Part shown: positions 1 through 9,363 of the stretch, in pieces
How positions within the stretch are numbered: the stretch's first letter is position 1
How the letters are laid out: the number at the start of each line of letters is the position of its first letter
NCBI RefSeq assembly: GCF_030544485.1
Contig: NZ_CP130610.1
Span: 124,001-188,000 of the forward strand
DNA: 64,000 nt
Reading direction: 5' to 3'
Source of the DNA: Halomonas sp. HAL1
GTDB taxonomy: Bacteria; Pseudomonadota; Gammaproteobacteria; Pseudomonadales; Halomonadaceae
Translations under genes and position numbers: made by a program
Notes under the pieces: model-generated
The model's database searches: none
Told to the model about the DNA's origin: nothing
The model's input: the letters and a program-made list of their open reading frames with translations, nothing else

Positions 1-515
1 TCGATGCCTTTATGGATTCCCATGCCGACAATCAGCGCAGAAAAGGCGATAAACAAGGTGTGGTAGAACGTCATCAGGCCGGGGGCTGCCAACAGGGCGT
101 CGAAGCCATCGCTGATGGTTTGTGCGTCTGCACCGACCAGTGAACCGGTTAGCATCAGCCAAGTATAGTGAATCGCCCAGCCGGCGATGACCGAGTAAAA
201 GCTTAAGATCAGGAACGCCGAGGCGGCACCCAGCCAGCCGATGGTTTCCCAGGCGCGTGAGGTGCCGTGAGTTTTGGTCAGGTGGCGCATACCCATGATC
301 GGGCTGCGGCGGCTGGTGCGTCCGAGCATGATCTCGGCAATTAGAATGGGGATGCCAACCGCGAAGATCGTCAGCGCGTAGACCAAAATAAAGGCACCAC
401 CGCCATTTTCGCCGGTGAGGTAAGGGAATCGCCACAGATTGCCCAAGCCAACGGCGGAGCCAACCGCTGCGAGTAGAAAAGTACCTTTATGCGTCCAGAC
501 GTTTTGACCGCTCAT
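1..515 (-). CDS. Sodium-dependent symporter, NSS family (5' part only)
   Basis: This is the N-terminal ~171 residues of a neurotransmitter:sodium symporter (SNF/NSS) type transporter; the gene runs off the left edge. Translation of the minus strand from the ATG at 515 starts MSGQNVWTHKGTFLLAAVGS and continues with the family's TM1 signature (AVGLGNLWRFPYL, then GENGGGAF), which forms the sodium and substrate site in LeuT-like proteins. Three or more hydrophobic segments follow. Bacterial members import amino acids or similar solutes with Na+, which fits a halophile. The substrate cannot be told. The next gene to the right (typA) is on the same strand but is separated from it by a terminator and about 270 bp. 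Confidence 0.88.
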   Translation of the reverse strand, partial: MSGQNVWTHKGTFLLAAVGSAVGLGNLWRFPYLTGENGGGAFILVYALTIFAVGIPILIAEIMLGRTSRRSPIMGMRHLTKTHGTSRAWETIGWLGAASAFLILSFYSVIAGWAIHYTWLMLTGSLVGADAQTISDGFDALLAAPGLMTFYHTLFIAFSALIVGMGIHKGI

Positions 516-529
516 GGGTAAGAGTGTCC

Positions 530-579
530 GTGTTTGGGTGTCAGGATGGGGATAGATATCCAAACACTTGTATGGATAT
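530..579. promoter_or_regulatory. Overlapping inverted repeats upstream of the symporter gene
   Basis: Two overlapping perfect inverted repeats lie 15-65 bp upstream of the symporter start: GTGTTTGG (530-537) with CCAAACAC (560-567), and ATATCCA (556-562) with TGGATAT (573-579). The second, with a 10-bp spacer, has the geometry of a dimeric repressor operator. No regulator gene is next to it, so the function is inferred from position only. The rest of 580-737 holds nothing I recognise. Confidence 0.35.
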
Positions 580-737
580 AGTGATGCCAGCGTGCCTTGG
601 GCGTGCTGAATTTAGCGTTACTGTGCGATAGAACGCGTCGCCTTTCCAGCGCCGTAACGTTTAGGCTGCGTTTAGTGGGCTGCTGGGCAAGCTGCTGACA
701 GTGTTAAACGAGTGTTCGGTGGTTGGCTAATCGACAT

Positions 738-765
738 AAAAAAACCCGCTTGCGCGGGTTTTTTT
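738..765. terminator. Bidirectional rho-independent terminator
   Basis: AAAAAAACCCGC (738-749), loop TTGC (750-753) and GCGGGTTTTTTT (754-765) form a GC-rich stem flanked by A and T tracts, so it can terminate in both directions. It lies 23 bp past the typA stop codon and insulates typA from the symporter gene. Confidence 0.9.
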
Positions 766-788
766 GGATACTCACTGCTTGAAGCGGG

Positions 789-2639
789 TTACTTCTTGCT
801 GTAACGCTTACGCTCGGTCTCTTTCAGCAGCTTTTTACGCAGGCGGATATGCACTGGCGTGACTTCGACTAGCTCGTCGGAGTCGAGGAACTCGATTGCC
901 TGCTCCAGAGAGAACTTAACCGGCGGCGTTAACACGATGTTCTCATCGTTACCGGTGGAGCGCATGTTATCGAGCTTCTTGCCTTTAGTGGGGTTAACCA
1001 CCATGTCGTTTGCGCGGTTGTTGATACCGATCAGCATGCCTTCGTAAACTTCCGTGGCGTGATCGATAATCAGCTTGCCGCGCTCTTGCAGTGCATACAG
1101 GGCGTAGGCGAGGGCTTTACCGTCAACCATTGAGACCAATACGCCATTACGACGCTCAATAGAGGCTTCAGGCTTCAGCGGGCCGTAGTGATCAAAACGG
1201 CTAGTTAGGATGCCGGTACCGGAGGTCAGGGTTAAAAACTGACCACGGAAACCGATCAAACCACGTGCAGGGATAATGAAGTCCAGGCGAACCCGTCCTT
1301 TACCATCCGGTAGCATGTTGGTCATCTCACCTTTACGGTAGCCAAGCTCTTCCATGATCGAGCCTTGATGCTGCTCTTCACAGTCGATGATGACTTCTTC
1401 GTAAGGCTCCTGCTTCTCACCGTCAATCTCTTTGATGATAACTTCTGGGCGGCCTACCGCCAGCTCAAAGCCTTCACGACGCATGGTTTCGATCAACACC
1501 GAAAGGTGCAGTTCGCCACGGCCAGATACTTTGAACTTCTCAGGGGTTTCGCCCTCTTCAACGCGCAGCGCCACGTTGTGAATCAGCTCTTGTTCAAGGC
1601 GATCCTTGATATTACGGCTGGTCACAAACTTGCCGTCTTTACCGGCGAACGGTGAATCGTTGACCTGGAAGGTCATCGAGACGGTCGGCTCATCAACGGA
1701 GAGCGGTGGCAGTGCCTGAACGTTAGCGGGATCGCACAAGGTGTCAGAAATTGACAGATCATCGATGCCGGTCACACAGACGATATCGCCCGCGGTGGCT
1801 TCGTTGGTCTGTACACGATCAAGACCCATATGGGTCATGACCTGGCCGATTTTGCCCTTACGTACATTACCGTCAACGCCGATGATCGAAACCTGTTGGT
1901 TCGGTTTCACCGCGCCGCGCTTGATGCGGCCAAGGCCGATAACGCCCACGTAGCTGTTGTAATCCAGTGCGGAAATCTGCATCTGGAAGGGGCCGTCAAG
2001 CTCCACCTTGGGCGGCTCAACGATGTCGACGATCGCCTGGAACATGGGGTCCATGTTGTCGGCCAGCGCTTCAGGATCCATACCGGCAATGCCGTTCAAG
2101 GCAGAGCAGTAAATGATCGGGAAATCGAGCTGTTCGTCAGTCGCGCCTAGATTGTCGAACAGATCAAAAATCTGGTCGATCACCCAGTCAGGGCGCGCGC
2201 CGGGACGGTCAATTTTGTTGACCACCACAATCGGCTTGAGGCCTTGGGCGAATGCTTTCTGGGTCACAAAGCGAGTTTGCGGCATCGGGCCATCAACGGC
2301 GTCTACAAGAAGTAGGACCGAATCAACCATCGACATGACGCGCTCAACTTCACCACCGAAATCGGCGTGCCCAGGCGTATCCACAATGTTGATGTGGTAG
2401 CCGTTACCGTGGCTGTCTTGCCATTGAATGGCCGTATTCTTGGCCAAAATGGTAATGCCACGTTCTTTTTCCTGATCGTTCGAGTCCATGACGCGCTCTT
2501 GACCTTCTGCTTTACGGTCAAGGGTGCCGGACTGGCTCAGGAGTTTGTCGACCAGAGTGGTTTTACCATGGTCAACGTGGGCTATGATCGCGACGTTGCG
2601 CAGGTTATTAACCGCGCTGGAATTTTGCTGGTTTTGCAT
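789..2639 (-). CDS. typA: Ribosome-associated GTPase TypA/BipA
   Basis: TypA/BipA is a translational GTPase related to EF-G and LepA that binds the 70S ribosome and is needed for ribosome assembly and stress or cold growth. The 616-residue protein has the G1 motif [10 protein letters not shown] near residues 20-29, the switch-[10 protein letters not shown] motif, the NKID G4 motif, and the family's C-terminal region. Start: an in-frame codon 60 bp further upstream exists, but the ATG at 2639 ([10 protein letters not shown]...) places the G domain where the family has it and is preferred. No strong Shine-Dalgarno precedes either start, so the exact N-terminus is uncertain. Divergently oriented to birA. 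Confidence 0.93.
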   Translation of the reverse strand: MQNQQNSSAVNNLRNVAIIAHVDHGKTTLVDKLLSQSGTLDRKAEGQERVMDSNDQEKERGITILAKNTAIQWQDSHGNGYHINIVDTPGHADFGGEVERVMSMVDSVLLLVDAVDGPMPQTRFVTQKAFAQGLKPIVVVNKIDRPGARPDWVIDQIFDLFDNLGATDEQLDFPIIYCSALNGIAGMDPEALADNMDPMFQAIVDIVEPPKVELDGPFQMQISALDYNSYVGVIGLGRIKRGAVKPNQQVSIIGVDGNVRKGKIGQVMTHMGLDRVQTNEATAGDIVCVTGIDDLSISDTLCDPANVQALPPLSVDEPTVSMTFQVNDSPFAGKDGKFVTSRNIKDRLEQELIHNVALRVEEGETPEKFKVSGRGELHLSVLIETMRREGFELAVGRPEVIIKEIDGEKQEPYEEVIIDCEEQHQGSIMEELGYRKGEMTNMLPDGKGRVRLDFIIPARGLIGFRGQFLTLTSGTGILTSRFDHYGPLKPEASIERRNGVLVSMVDGKALAYALYALQERGKLIIDHATEVYEGMLIGINNRANDMVVNPTKGKKLDNMRSTGNDENIVLTPPVKFSLEQAIEFLDSDELVEVTPVHIRLRKKLLKETERKRYSKK

Positions 2640-2874
2640 GCTGAGAGAGAACTCTTGTGAACACCCGTTTGTCCACGGGTCGGAAAATGCGGGTCGCAAG
2701 GGCTGGCAATTTGCCGACCATCTTGGCTCAGGGCTTGCGTCCAGCGGCTATTCTAGCATGTCGAAGGCTTCGCTGATATTACTGGAGCGCTTATCGACCT
2801 TAGTCGCCCTCAGGAAAGTTTTCGCAGCGAACCTCCATCCGCTAGAATAGCGCTTTTCCCATTGGGGCAGGAGC

Positions 2875-3870
2875 ATGACCATCGGCAACCTGATGCGTTT
2901 GTTAAGCGATGGCGAGGTTCACTCTGGCGAGCAGCTGGGTGAAACGCTGGGTATTTCTCGTGCTGCGGTGTGGAAGCAGTTAAAAAAGCTAGAAGCGCTG
3001 GGCGTCGAATTGGTGGCCGTCAAAGGACGTGGCTATCGATTGGCGCAGCGGCTGGAGCCTTTGGAAGGCGCAAAAATTGTCGAGCGTTTACCTGCTCAGG
3101 CACGCCATTACCTTGCACGCCTGTTTGTTGAAGATCAGTTGCCTTCCAGCAATGAGTATTTGCGTCAGCGCTTTGAGCAGGGCGCGGGGCATGGCGAAGT
3201 GTGCCTGGTTGAGCTGCAAACGGCAGGGCGTGGGCGGCGCGGTCGTGTCTGGACGACGCCGTGGGGGCAGAGTTTAATGCTCTCGTTAGGCTGGCGCTTT
3301 GAATCTGGCATCGCGGTGCTTGAAGGCCTGAGTTTGGCCGTCGGGGTTGTAGTGGCTCAGGTGCTAGAGCAGCATGGCGTGGCGCCCAAGTTAAAATGGC
3401 CCAACGATATCTTGCTCTCCGAACAGGGCGATGATGCCTGCGACGAGCTTGGCAAGCTGGCCGGTATTCTGATTGAAATCACCGGGGACGCGGCAGGTCC
3501 CTGCGAGGTAGTGATCGGCATGGGCATGAATCTGTGGCTGCCTGCTGCTCAGCGAGCCGCGATCGAACAGCCGGTTGCGGCGCTTTTCGAGCGGTTGCCG
3601 GATATCTCGCGTAATCAGTTGGCCTCCGATGTCGTAGCTGGTCTATTGGCGATGCTGGCTGACTTTGAGCGTGTTGGCTTTAGCGCCTGGCAGGATGAGT
3701 GGAATCAACGTCATGCTTATGCAGGACTGCCTATTCGGGTGATCCAAGGGCAGCAGACCAGCGATGCCATCGCCGGGGAAGTAGATAAGAGTGGTAACCT
3801 TTGGGTTACCGAAAATGGTCACTCGCGACGCCTAGCCGGCGGTGAGATCAGCGTACGCAGGCGTTTATGA
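2875..3870 (+). CDS. birA: Bifunctional biotin-protein ligase / biotin operon repressor
   Basis: BirA activates biotin with ATP and transfers it to the biotin carboxyl carrier protein; the winged-helix form also represses biotin synthesis genes. The 331-residue protein has an N-terminal HTH (about residues 5-55, with SGEQLGETLGISRAAVWKQL), the ligase loop GRGRRGR at 118-124, and KWPNDI at 173-178. It is therefore the two-function type. GGGGCAGG lies just upstream of the ATG. The stop overlaps coaX by 4 bp (ATGA), so the two are translationally coupled, as in many gammaproteobacteria. Confidence 0.95.
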   Translation: MTIGNLMRLLSDGEVHSGEQLGETLGISRAAVWKQLKKLEALGVELVAVKGRGYRLAQRLEPLEGAKIVERLPAQARHYLARLFVEDQLPSSNEYLRQRFEQGAGHGEVCLVELQTAGRGRRGRVWTTPWGQSLMLSLGWRFESGIAVLEGLSLAVGVVVAQVLEQHGVAPKLKWPNDILLSEQGDDACDELGKLAGILIEITGDAAGPCEVVIGMGMNLWLPAAQRAAIEQPVAALFERLPDISRNQLASDVVAGLLAMLADFERVGFSAWQDEWNQRHAYAGLPIRVIQGQQTSDAIAGEVDKSGNLWVTENGHSRRLAGGEISVRRRL

Positions 3871-4706
3871 TTCTGGACCTTGATATCGGCAACACGCTGT
3901 CAAAATGGCGGCTCAAGGATGCCGAGAGTAGCGAGATACGATCGCGCGGGGCGGTATGGACCCGTGAAGAGTGGCGACCAGGGGCTGACATCCCGGATCT
4001 TGATGTAGTGGAGGCGGTGCGTATTTCAAGCGTGGCCAGGGCGGCCGTGCTGGAAGAGACGGTTGCTTTACTGCGTCGCCGGGTGCGTCATGTGCATGTG
4101 GCACACTCAACCCATGAAGCGCTGGGGGTCGTCAACGGCTATGAGGAGCCAGGGCGTTTAGGCGTTGATCGGTGGATGGGGGCGCTGGCGGGCTATCAGT
4201 TAGCGGGCGGTTGCTGTGCGGTGGATTGTGGCAGTGCCATTACTATCGACTTTGTGTTGCCGGGCGGTAGCCATCTTGGTGGCTTTATTATCCCAGGGCT
4301 GCGCCTGATGAAGGAGAGCTTGAAGCTAGGCACCCGCAATGTGGCCATCGACCCAGAAAGCGAGGCGGATGAATTGCTAGAGCCAGGGCGGCGTACAGTT
4401 GATGCCGTCAATCATGGTATCTATATGGCGGCCGTCAGCGCGATTAATCGCATCTATAGTGAAGTCTGTGATCAGCAAGGCGTGGCGCTACCGATGCTAT
4501 TAACCGGTGGCGATGCTCGGGTTGTCTCGCGGGGGGTGCAAGTGCCTCATGCGGTGTGGCCGGACATGGTTTATGGCGGTTTAGAGGCCTGTTTTCCAAT
4601 GACCTTTGCTGAGCGTGCAGGCAAAATGTCAGGCGCGCCGCGAGTGCCGGAGCCTGTATCGCTAGAAAAGATTCGTGCGGGACTTGCATTCTCAATGCTG
4701 CTTTGA
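3867..4706 (+). CDS. coaX: Type III pantothenate kinase
   Basis: CoaX phosphorylates pantothenate in the first step of coenzyme A synthesis. The 279-residue protein starts MILDLDIGNT, the phosphate-binding loop of the ASKHA fold, followed by GVDRWMGALAGY and DCGSAITIDFV, which hold the pantothenate site and the catalytic aspartate. Type III enzymes are resistant to CoA feedback and need a monovalent cation. It overlaps birA by 4 bp and is followed by about 110 bp before the tRNA promoter. No CoaA-type kinase is seen here. Confidence 0.95.
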   Translation: MILDLDIGNTLSKWRLKDAESSEIRSRGAVWTREEWRPGADIPDLDVVEAVRISSVARAAVLEETVALLRRRVRHVHVAHSTHEALGVVNGYEEPGRLGVDRWMGALAGYQLAGGCCAVDCGSAITIDFVLPGGSHLGGFIIPGLRLMKESLKLGTRNVAIDPESEADELLEPGRRTVDAVNHGIYMAAVSAINRIYSEVCDQQGVALPMLLTGGDARVVSRGVQVPHAVWPDMVYGGLEACFPMTFAERAGKMSGAPRVPEPVSLEKIRAGLAFSMLL

Positions 4707-4816
4707 CAGAATGCAGCGCGTTCGAAGGCGAGGCATGAGCGTCTCGCGATGTTGAAAGTGCTGATGTTCAGAGTGTTGATAAGCTAAGCTTTTCATAGCT
4801 ATAACGATTATCAGGC

Positions 4817-4846
4817 TTGACACGTTTTTGAAGGCTGGCATAATAT
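4817..4846 (+). promoter_or_regulatory. Sigma-70 promoter of the tRNA operon
   Basis: A perfect -35 TTGACA (4817-4822), an 18-bp spacer and TAATAT (4841-4846) lie 11 bp before tRNA-Tyr. It should drive Tyr-Gly-Thr tRNA synthesis. A GCCGCC stretch follows the -10, resembling the GC-rich discriminator of stringently controlled stable-RNA promoters. Confidence 0.85.
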
Positions 4847-4857
4847 GCCGCCACGTT

Positions 4858-4941
<84 letters not shown>

Positions 4942-5076
4942 GAATTAAGCCGCAGCGATTTAATCGGTGCAGCTGAATGAAAAGCCGGTAGCGGGCATTG
5001 TCTACGATTTATAGCTTGGTAAAAGGTAAGTAGCTATAAGGCGGCGCGTAGCGGATTGTCATTCAAGACAGGTTCT

Positions 5077-5150
5077 GCGGGCGTAGTTCAACGGTAGAAC
5101 CTCAGCCTTCCAAGCTGATGGTGCGGGTTCGATTCCCGCCGCCCGCTCCA
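5077..5150 (+). tRNA. tRNA-Gly (anticodon TCC)
   Basis: Acceptor GCGGGCG/CGCCCGC, anticodon stem TCAGC/GCTGA around loop CTTCCAA (anticodon TCC), TTCGATT T-loop and encoded CCA. The length is 74 nt. It follows tRNA-Tyr after a 135-bp spacer. Confidence 0.96.
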
Positions 5151-5163
5151 GTTGATGTGTTTA

Positions 5164-5238
5164 GCTCATGTAGCTCAGGGGTAGAGCACACCCTTGGTAA
5201 GGGTGAGGTCGACGGTTCAATTCCGTCCATGAGCTCCA
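5164..5238 (+). tRNA. tRNA-Thr (anticodon GGT)
   Basis: Acceptor GCTCATG/CATGAGC, anticodon stem CACCC/GGGTG around TTGGTAA (anticodon GGT), T-loop TTCAATT and encoded CCA. It lies 13 bp after tRNA-Gly. In E. coli and Pseudomonas a tuf gene follows this tRNA; here a terminator does. Confidence 0.96.
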
Positions 5239-5248
5239 TATTGCAGAT

Positions 5249-5273
5249 AAAGCGAGCGAAGCTCGCTTTTTTT
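5249..5273 (+). terminator. Rho-independent terminator after tRNA-Thr
   Basis: Stem AGCGAGC (5251-5257), loop GAA, GCTCGCT (5261-5267), then seven T. It closes the Tyr-Gly-Thr transcript and occupies the spot where tufB would begin in related genomes. Confidence 0.9.
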
Positions 5274-5404
5274 GTCTCTGCGGTCAGGTGGCTTTGATGG
5301 CGTCTGAGCGTAAAGAAGGGGTTGTCATAAGTGGCTTTCTTCGCTACCATGGCGCCCGCTGTTGTATAGGCGATTGAAAAAGACGCTTATCGATAGATGT
5401 AGAT

Positions 5405-5436
5405 AGTTGTTGTAAAAAATAGTTGTTGTAAAAAAT
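5405..5436. repeat. 16-bp perfect tandem duplication
   Basis: Two back-to-back copies of AGTTGTTGTAAAAAAT (5405-5420 and 5421-5436) lie 15 bp before tRNA-Trp. The remaining 5274-5404 has no gene I can support. The repeat falls in the promoter zone of the tRNA-Trp/secE/nusG transcript and could affect its promoter, but no clear -35/-10 pair is visible. Confidence 0.9.
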
Positions 5437-5450
5437 CAGTACGACGATAC

Positions 5451-5526
<76 letters not shown>

Positions 5527-5600
5527 ACCTTCCCCAGGTTGGTATGTCTTTTTCCAAAATTCTTTTATCGTTCGCCGCACCCTTGAGGAGTCTCGTTTTT

Positions 5601-5984
5601 ATGAAGCCTGGTTCTGTAAAACATGGCGCCGAGGTGCAACAGACGCGCCATGACGGGCTCAAATGGGCGGCGGTCGTAGCGCTGCTTGTCGTTGCTGTCG
5701 TTGGTAATACCTATTTCGCCGATATTGGCCTGCTCTACCGTGTGCTAGGTGTAGTGGTGTTATGTGTGATTGCGGGTTTGATCGCGCTGACCACTACCAA
5801 AGGTCGTGATTTAGTAGAGCTTGCCAGAAGCGCCAAGAAAGAGATTCAGCGCGTTGTATGGCCGACCCGAGCCGAAACCATCCAAACCACTGCCATTGTG
5901 TTAGTGGCTGTTCTGGTGGTGGGGCTAATGCTGTGGTTGATCGACACTCTTCTTGGCTGGGCGATGTCCGGCGTCATTGGTTAG
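5601..5984 (+). CDS. secE: Preprotein translocase subunit SecE
   Basis: SecE clamps SecY in the SecYEG protein-conducting channel. The 127-residue protein has three hydrophobic segments (about residues 20-36, 45-64 and 95-118) and the conserved cytoplasmic amphipathic region ending [13 protein letters not shown]. The three-TM form is usual in gammaproteobacteria. The reading frame is open back into tRNA-Trp, but the ATG at 5601 with GAGGAG ten bases upstream is the likely start. It precedes nusG by 8 bp. Confidence 0.95.
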   Translation: MKPGSVKHGAEVQQTRHDGLKWAAVVALLVVAVVGNTYFADIGLLYRVLGVVVLCVIAGLIALTTTKGRDLVELARSAKKEIQRVVWPTRAETIQTTAIVLVAVLVVGLMLWLIDTLLGWAMSGVIG

Positions 5985-5992
5985 GAGTTTTC

Positions 5993-6526
5993 ATGTCCAA
6001 ACGTTGGTACGTCGTTCACGCTTATTCTGGGTTTGAAAAGCATGTCATGCGCTCACTTATTGAGCGTGTGAAAATGTATGGTATGGAAGATCGCTTTGGC
6101 GAGATTCTGGTGCCGACAGAAGAAGTTGTCGAGATGCGAGACGGCAAGCGTCGTAAGAGCGAGCGCAAATTTTACCCTGGCTATGTGCTGGTTGAGATGG
6201 AGATGGCCGACGAAACATGGCATCTCGTCAACGAGACGCCGCGGGTAATGGGCTTTATCGGCGGCACAAAAGAGAAGCCAGCACCGATTACATCACGCGA
6301 AGCAGACGCTATTTTGCTGCGTGTTAAAGATGGCACCGACAAGCCGCGGCCCAAAACGATGTTTGAGCCGGGCCAGTCGGTGCGTGTTGTTGACGGGCCG
6401 TTTGCTGATTTTAACGGCGTCGTCGAAGAAGTTAATTATGAAAAGAGTCGCCTGCATGTCAGCGTGCTGATCTTTGGGCGCTCTACACCTGTTGAGTTAG
6501 AATTCTCTCAGGTTGAGAAAGAATAA
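5993..6526 (+). CDS. nusG: Transcription termination/antitermination factor NusG
   Basis: NusG binds RNA polymerase through its NGN domain and Rho or S10 through its KOW domain, coupling transcription with translation and Rho termination. The 177-residue protein starts [18 protein letters not shown], has YPGYVLVEM in the NGN domain, and a C-terminal KOW motif around [22 protein letters not shown] sits just upstream of the ATG and overlaps the secE stop region. In-frame sequence extends upstream, but this start matches the family. Confidence 0.96.
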   Translation: MSKRWYVVHAYSGFEKHVMRSLIERVKMYGMEDRFGEILVPTEEVVEMRDGKRRKSERKFYPGYVLVEMEMADETWHLVNETPRVMGFIGGTKEKPAPITSREADAILLRVKDGTDKPRPKTMFEPGQSVRVVDGPFADFNGVVEEVNYEKSRLHVSVLIFGRSTPVELEFSQVEKE

Positions 6527-6591
6527 GTTCGCAGGTTGAGAAAGACTAAGCGTATTTGATTCGTGCGAAATAACTAAGTAGTTGTTTCGTT

Positions 6592-6621
6592 GGTACCGGG
6601 GAGCCTTCGGGCGTTACTACC
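6592..6621 (+). promoter_or_regulatory. Possible L1-binding leader hairpin of rplKA
   Basis: GGTA (6592-6595) can pair with TACC (6618-6621), and inside it GCC-TTCG-GGC (6603-6612) forms a UUCG-capped stem, leaving asymmetric internal loops. A hairpin with internal loops just before rplK is where ribosomal protein L1 represses translation of its own mRNA in E. coli. Structure was drawn by eye; L1 binding is inference. Confidence 0.4.
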
Positions 6622-6638
6622 CAATTGGAGCATAAACG

Positions 6639-7070
6639 ATGGCCAAGAAAGTACAGGCTTATATCAAACTGCAGGTTGCTGCAGGTAAAGCCAATCCAAG
6701 CCCGCCGGTAGGCCCAGCACTGGGTCAGCACGGCGTGAACATCATGGAATTCTGTAAGGCGTTCAACGCCGCGACTCAAGAAATTGAGCCGGGCCTGCCG
6801 ACGCCAGTCGTGATCACTGTCTACTCAGACCGTAGCTTCACGTTCGTCACCAAGACACCGCCTGCTGCCGTGCTGCTGAAGAAAGCTGCTGGTATCAAGT
6901 CCGGTTCTGGTGAGCCGAACAAGAAGAAAGTCGGCACCGTGACGCGTGAACAGCTCGAAGAGATCGCCAAAACGAAAGAGCCTGATTTAACGGCTGCGAA
7001 TCTTGATGCCGCTGTGCGCACCATTGCTGGCAGTGCTCGCAGCATGGGCCTAAACGTGGAGGGTCTCTGA
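6639..7070 (+). CDS. rplK: 50S ribosomal protein L11
   Basis: L11 binds the GTPase-associated centre of 23S rRNA, next to the L10-L12 stalk, and is needed for factor binding and for RelA activation. The 143-residue protein has the proline-rich N-terminal segment ([14 protein letters not shown], proline switch) and the C-terminal rRNA-binding domain ending [12 protein letters not shown]. Length is normal. ATTGGAG precedes the ATG. Two bases separate it from rplA. Confidence 0.98.
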   Translation: MAKKVQAYIKLQVAAGKANPSPPVGPALGQHGVNIMEFCKAFNAATQEIEPGLPTPVVITVYSDRSFTFVTKTPPAAVLLKKAAGIKSGSGEPNKKKVGTVTREQLEEIAKTKEPDLTAANLDAAVRTIAGSARSMGLNVEGL

Positions 7071-7072
7071 TC

Positions 7073-7765
7073 ATGGCTAAACTATCTAAGCGTGCGAAAA
7101 TTATTCGCGAAAAAGTAGACGCCACCAAAGCCTACTCTATTGAAGAAGCGGTAGCGCTGCTCTCCGAGCTGTCTACGGTTAAATTCAAAGAGTCAGTTGA
7201 TGTTGCTATCAACCTTGGCGTTGACCCGCGTAAATCTGACCAGGTTGTGCGTGGCGCTACCGTCATGCCTAACGGTACGGGTAAAGATGTACGCGTTGCG
7301 GTCTTTACCCAGGGCGCCAATGCCGATGCCGCTAAAGAAGCCGGTGCCGACATCGTGGGTATGGACGACTTGGCTGAGCAAGTGAAAAAAGGCGTGATGG
7401 ATTTTGACGTCGTTATCGCTTCGCCAGATGCTATGCGTGTTGTTGGTCAGTTGGGCCAGATCCTAGGTCCGCGTGGCCTGATGCCAAACCCGAAAGTTGG
7501 CACCGTAACGCCTGATGTGGCGACAGCGGTTAAAAATGCCAAAGCGGGCCAAGTGCGTTTCCGTACTGACAAAAACGGCATTATCCACACTACCCTGGGT
7601 AAAGTGGATTTTGACGTGGCAGCGATTAACGGTAACCTGGAAGCCCTCGTTGCTGACCTTAAGCGCCTCAAGCCGAGCGCGTCTAAAGGCATTTACTTCA
7701 AAAAAATGACTCTGTCCACTACCATGGGCCCGGGTTTAACAATCGATCACTCTGCTTTCGCATAA
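7073..7765 (+). CDS. rplA: 50S ribosomal protein L1
   Basis: L1 forms the mobile L1 stalk that guides E-site tRNA and in E. coli represses the rplKA mRNA. The 230-residue protein has the conserved [15 protein letters not shown] segment and a normal C-terminus. Start ATG at 7073, two bases after the rplK stop, so translation is probably coupled. Confidence 0.98.
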   Translation: MAKLSKRAKIIREKVDATKAYSIEEAVALLSELSTVKFKESVDVAINLGVDPRKSDQVVRGATVMPNGTGKDVRVAVFTQGANADAAKEAGADIVGMDDLAEQVKKGVMDFDVVIASPDAMRVVGQLGQILGPRGLMPNPKVGTVTPDVATAVKNAKAGQVRFRTDKNGIIHTTLGKVDFDVAAINGNLEALVADLKRLKPSASKGIYFKKMTLSTTMGPGLTIDHSAFA

Positions 7766-7997
7766 GCGAGTAATCGTTGGTTTTTTTGTAGGAACCGAGC
7801 AAGAACTTTGCGGTCCCCCGTTTGGTTATTAACACTGGCCGGGGCATCGTCAAAGACCGCAGGTGCCGCGCTTAGTATGTACACTTAGCATTTTGTATAT
7901 ACAGGGGCGGCTTAATTGCCTCATAAGCGCCTGCGCAGATGGTGTGGCCGCCAGTTGGTTAAGCTTGAAAGCTTTCTGGTGAGCACCATCCCCAAGG

Positions 7998-8072
7998 CTT
8001 TCCGCATTGCAATTTTTTTTGCAATTAAGAGCGGAAAGAGATGGTAACCACCGGAACCTTCTTGGGTTCCGG
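7998..8072 (+). ncRNA. L10-leader-like structured 5' region of rplJL
   Basis: The 325-bp rplA-rplJ spacer ends with strong structure. CTTTCCGC (7998-8005) pairs with GCGGAAAG (8031-8038) and encloses ATTGCAA (8006-8012)/TTGCAAT (8019-8025) with a T-rich loop. A second perfect hairpin, CCGGAACC (8051-8058)/GGTTCCGG (8065-8072), ends 18 bp before the rplJ start. In E. coli the L10-(L12)4 complex binds the rplJ leader to repress translation. Position and pairing fit that role; the promoter in this spacer is not clear. Confidence 0.6.
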
Positions 8073-8090
8073 CACGAAGGAGTGATCACT

Positions 8091-8597
8091 GTGCCACTAG
8101 CACTTGAAGGCAAGAAAGCGATTGTTGCCGAGGTCAGTGAAGCGGCCAAGGGCGCACTCTCCGTCGTAGTTGCTGATTCTCGCGGCGTTACGGTTGGTAA
8201 AATGACCGATCTGCGCAAGCAAGCGCGTGAGAATGGTGTAGAGCTGCGTGTTGTTCGTAATACGCTGGCTCGCCGCGCTCTCGAGGGCACTCAGTGGGAG
8301 TGCCTGAACGATAGCTTCGTTGGTCCTACGTTGTTGGCCTTCTCTACTGATCATCCGGGCGCTGCTGCTCGTCTGTTCAAAGAGTTTGCTAAAACGGACA
8401 AGAACTTCGAAGTAAAAGCGTTGGCCTACGAAGGTGAGCTGATTCCGGCTGCTGACATCGACCGTCTGGCAACCCTACCGACTTACGACGAAGCAATTGC
8501 CAAGTTGATGTCGGTAATGAAAGAAGCCTCCGCTGGCAAGCTGGTTCGTACTCTGGCCGCTCTGCGCGACCAGAAGCAAGAAGCCGAAGCTGCTTAA
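8091..8597 (+). CDS. rplJ: 50S ribosomal protein L10
   Basis: L10 anchors L7/L12 dimers to 23S rRNA at the factor-binding stalk and autoregulates the operon. Start: GTG at 8091, preceded by AAGGAG with an 8-bp gap; the frame is open further upstream but that part lies in the structured leader. The 168-residue product starts [17 protein letters not shown] and has a C-terminal helix (residues ~130-168) that binds L12. Confidence 0.97.
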   Translation: MPLALEGKKAIVAEVSEAAKGALSVVVADSRGVTVGKMTDLRKQARENGVELRVVRNTLARRALEGTQWECLNDSFVGPTLLAFSTDHPGAAARLFKEFAKTDKNFEVKALAYEGELIPAADIDRLATLPTYDEAIAKLMSVMKEASAGKLVRTLAALRDQKQEAEAA

Positions 8598-8724
8598 GCA
8601 GCGTTTCTTGCAGGCGGCGCAAACGGTATGACGGTATAAGCCATCATCAGCGCGCTGCCTGAACCGAGCAATGAATCCTGAGTCCTCGGCTGACCGAGAC
8701 TCCCGCAAAGTTAGGAATGAAACA

Positions 8725-9093
8725 ATGGCACTGTCTAAAGACGATATCATCAATGCTGTAGCCGACATGTCCGTAATGGAAGTTGTCGAGCTGATCGAAG
8801 CAATGGAAGAGAAATTCGGCGTTTCTGCAGCGGCTGCCGTAATGGCTGGCCCGGCTGCTGGCGGCGAAGTAGCTGAAGAACAGACTGAATTTGACGTCGT
8901 TCTGACCGCTGCTGGCGACAAGAAAGTTAACGTGATCAAAGCAGTACGTGAGATCACTGGCCTTGGCTTGAAAGAAGCTAAAGGTGCTGTTGACGGCGCT
9001 CCGGCGACCATCAAAGAAGGTCTGTCTAAGGACGACGCTGAAGCAGCTAAAGCTAAGCTGGAAGAAGCGGGCGCAACCGTCGAGCTCAAGTAA
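8725..9093 (+). CDS. rplL: 50S ribosomal protein L7/L12
   Basis: L7/L12 dimers form the flexible stalk that recruits translational GTPases. The 122-residue protein has the N-terminal dimerisation helices, an Ala/Gly-rich hinge ([14 protein letters not shown]) and the C-terminal domain with [15 protein letters not shown]. The ATG at 8725 follows AGGAATGA; in-frame sequence upstream (from 8671) does not resemble the family. Separate 127-bp spacer from rplJ. Confidence 0.98.
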   Translation: MALSKDDIINAVADMSVMEVVELIEAMEEKFGVSAAAAVMAGPAAGGEVAEEQTEFDVVLTAAGDKKVNVIKAVREITGLGLKEAKGAVDGAPATIKEGLSKDDAEAAKAKLEEAGATVELK

Positions 9094-9132
9094 TTATTGT
9101 GCGGACGGCTTTACGCGCTGCGTAAGCTTCCA

Positions 9133-9170
9133 CGGCTGGCGGCGGGATATCCCGCTGCCGGCCTTTTTCT
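9133..9170 (+). terminator. Attenuator-like hairpin between rplL and rpoB
   Basis: GGCTGGCGGCGGGATATCCCGCTGCCGGCC with a following CTTTTTCT tract (about 9133-9170) resembles a rho-independent terminator with a mismatch in the stem. In E. coli the rplL-rpoB spacer has a partial terminator and an RNase III site that reduce rpoBC expression relative to rplJL. The remaining 9171-9363 before rpoB shows no gene. Confidence 0.7.
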
Positions 9171-9363
9171 GTTGCAACTGGTGTTTCATTAATCGCAGTC
9201 GCAATAGAAACGTAGAAATAGTGTTATCGACTACAGTGTTATCGAACTAGATTTTCGACGGCGAGCTACCGATTTAGGAGCTTGCTGTCTGTGTCTGACG
9301 AAGCCCGCCGGGCAGCGATGACCACGCATCGGTCACCCATGGTGAACAAGCTGGGGAATACAG

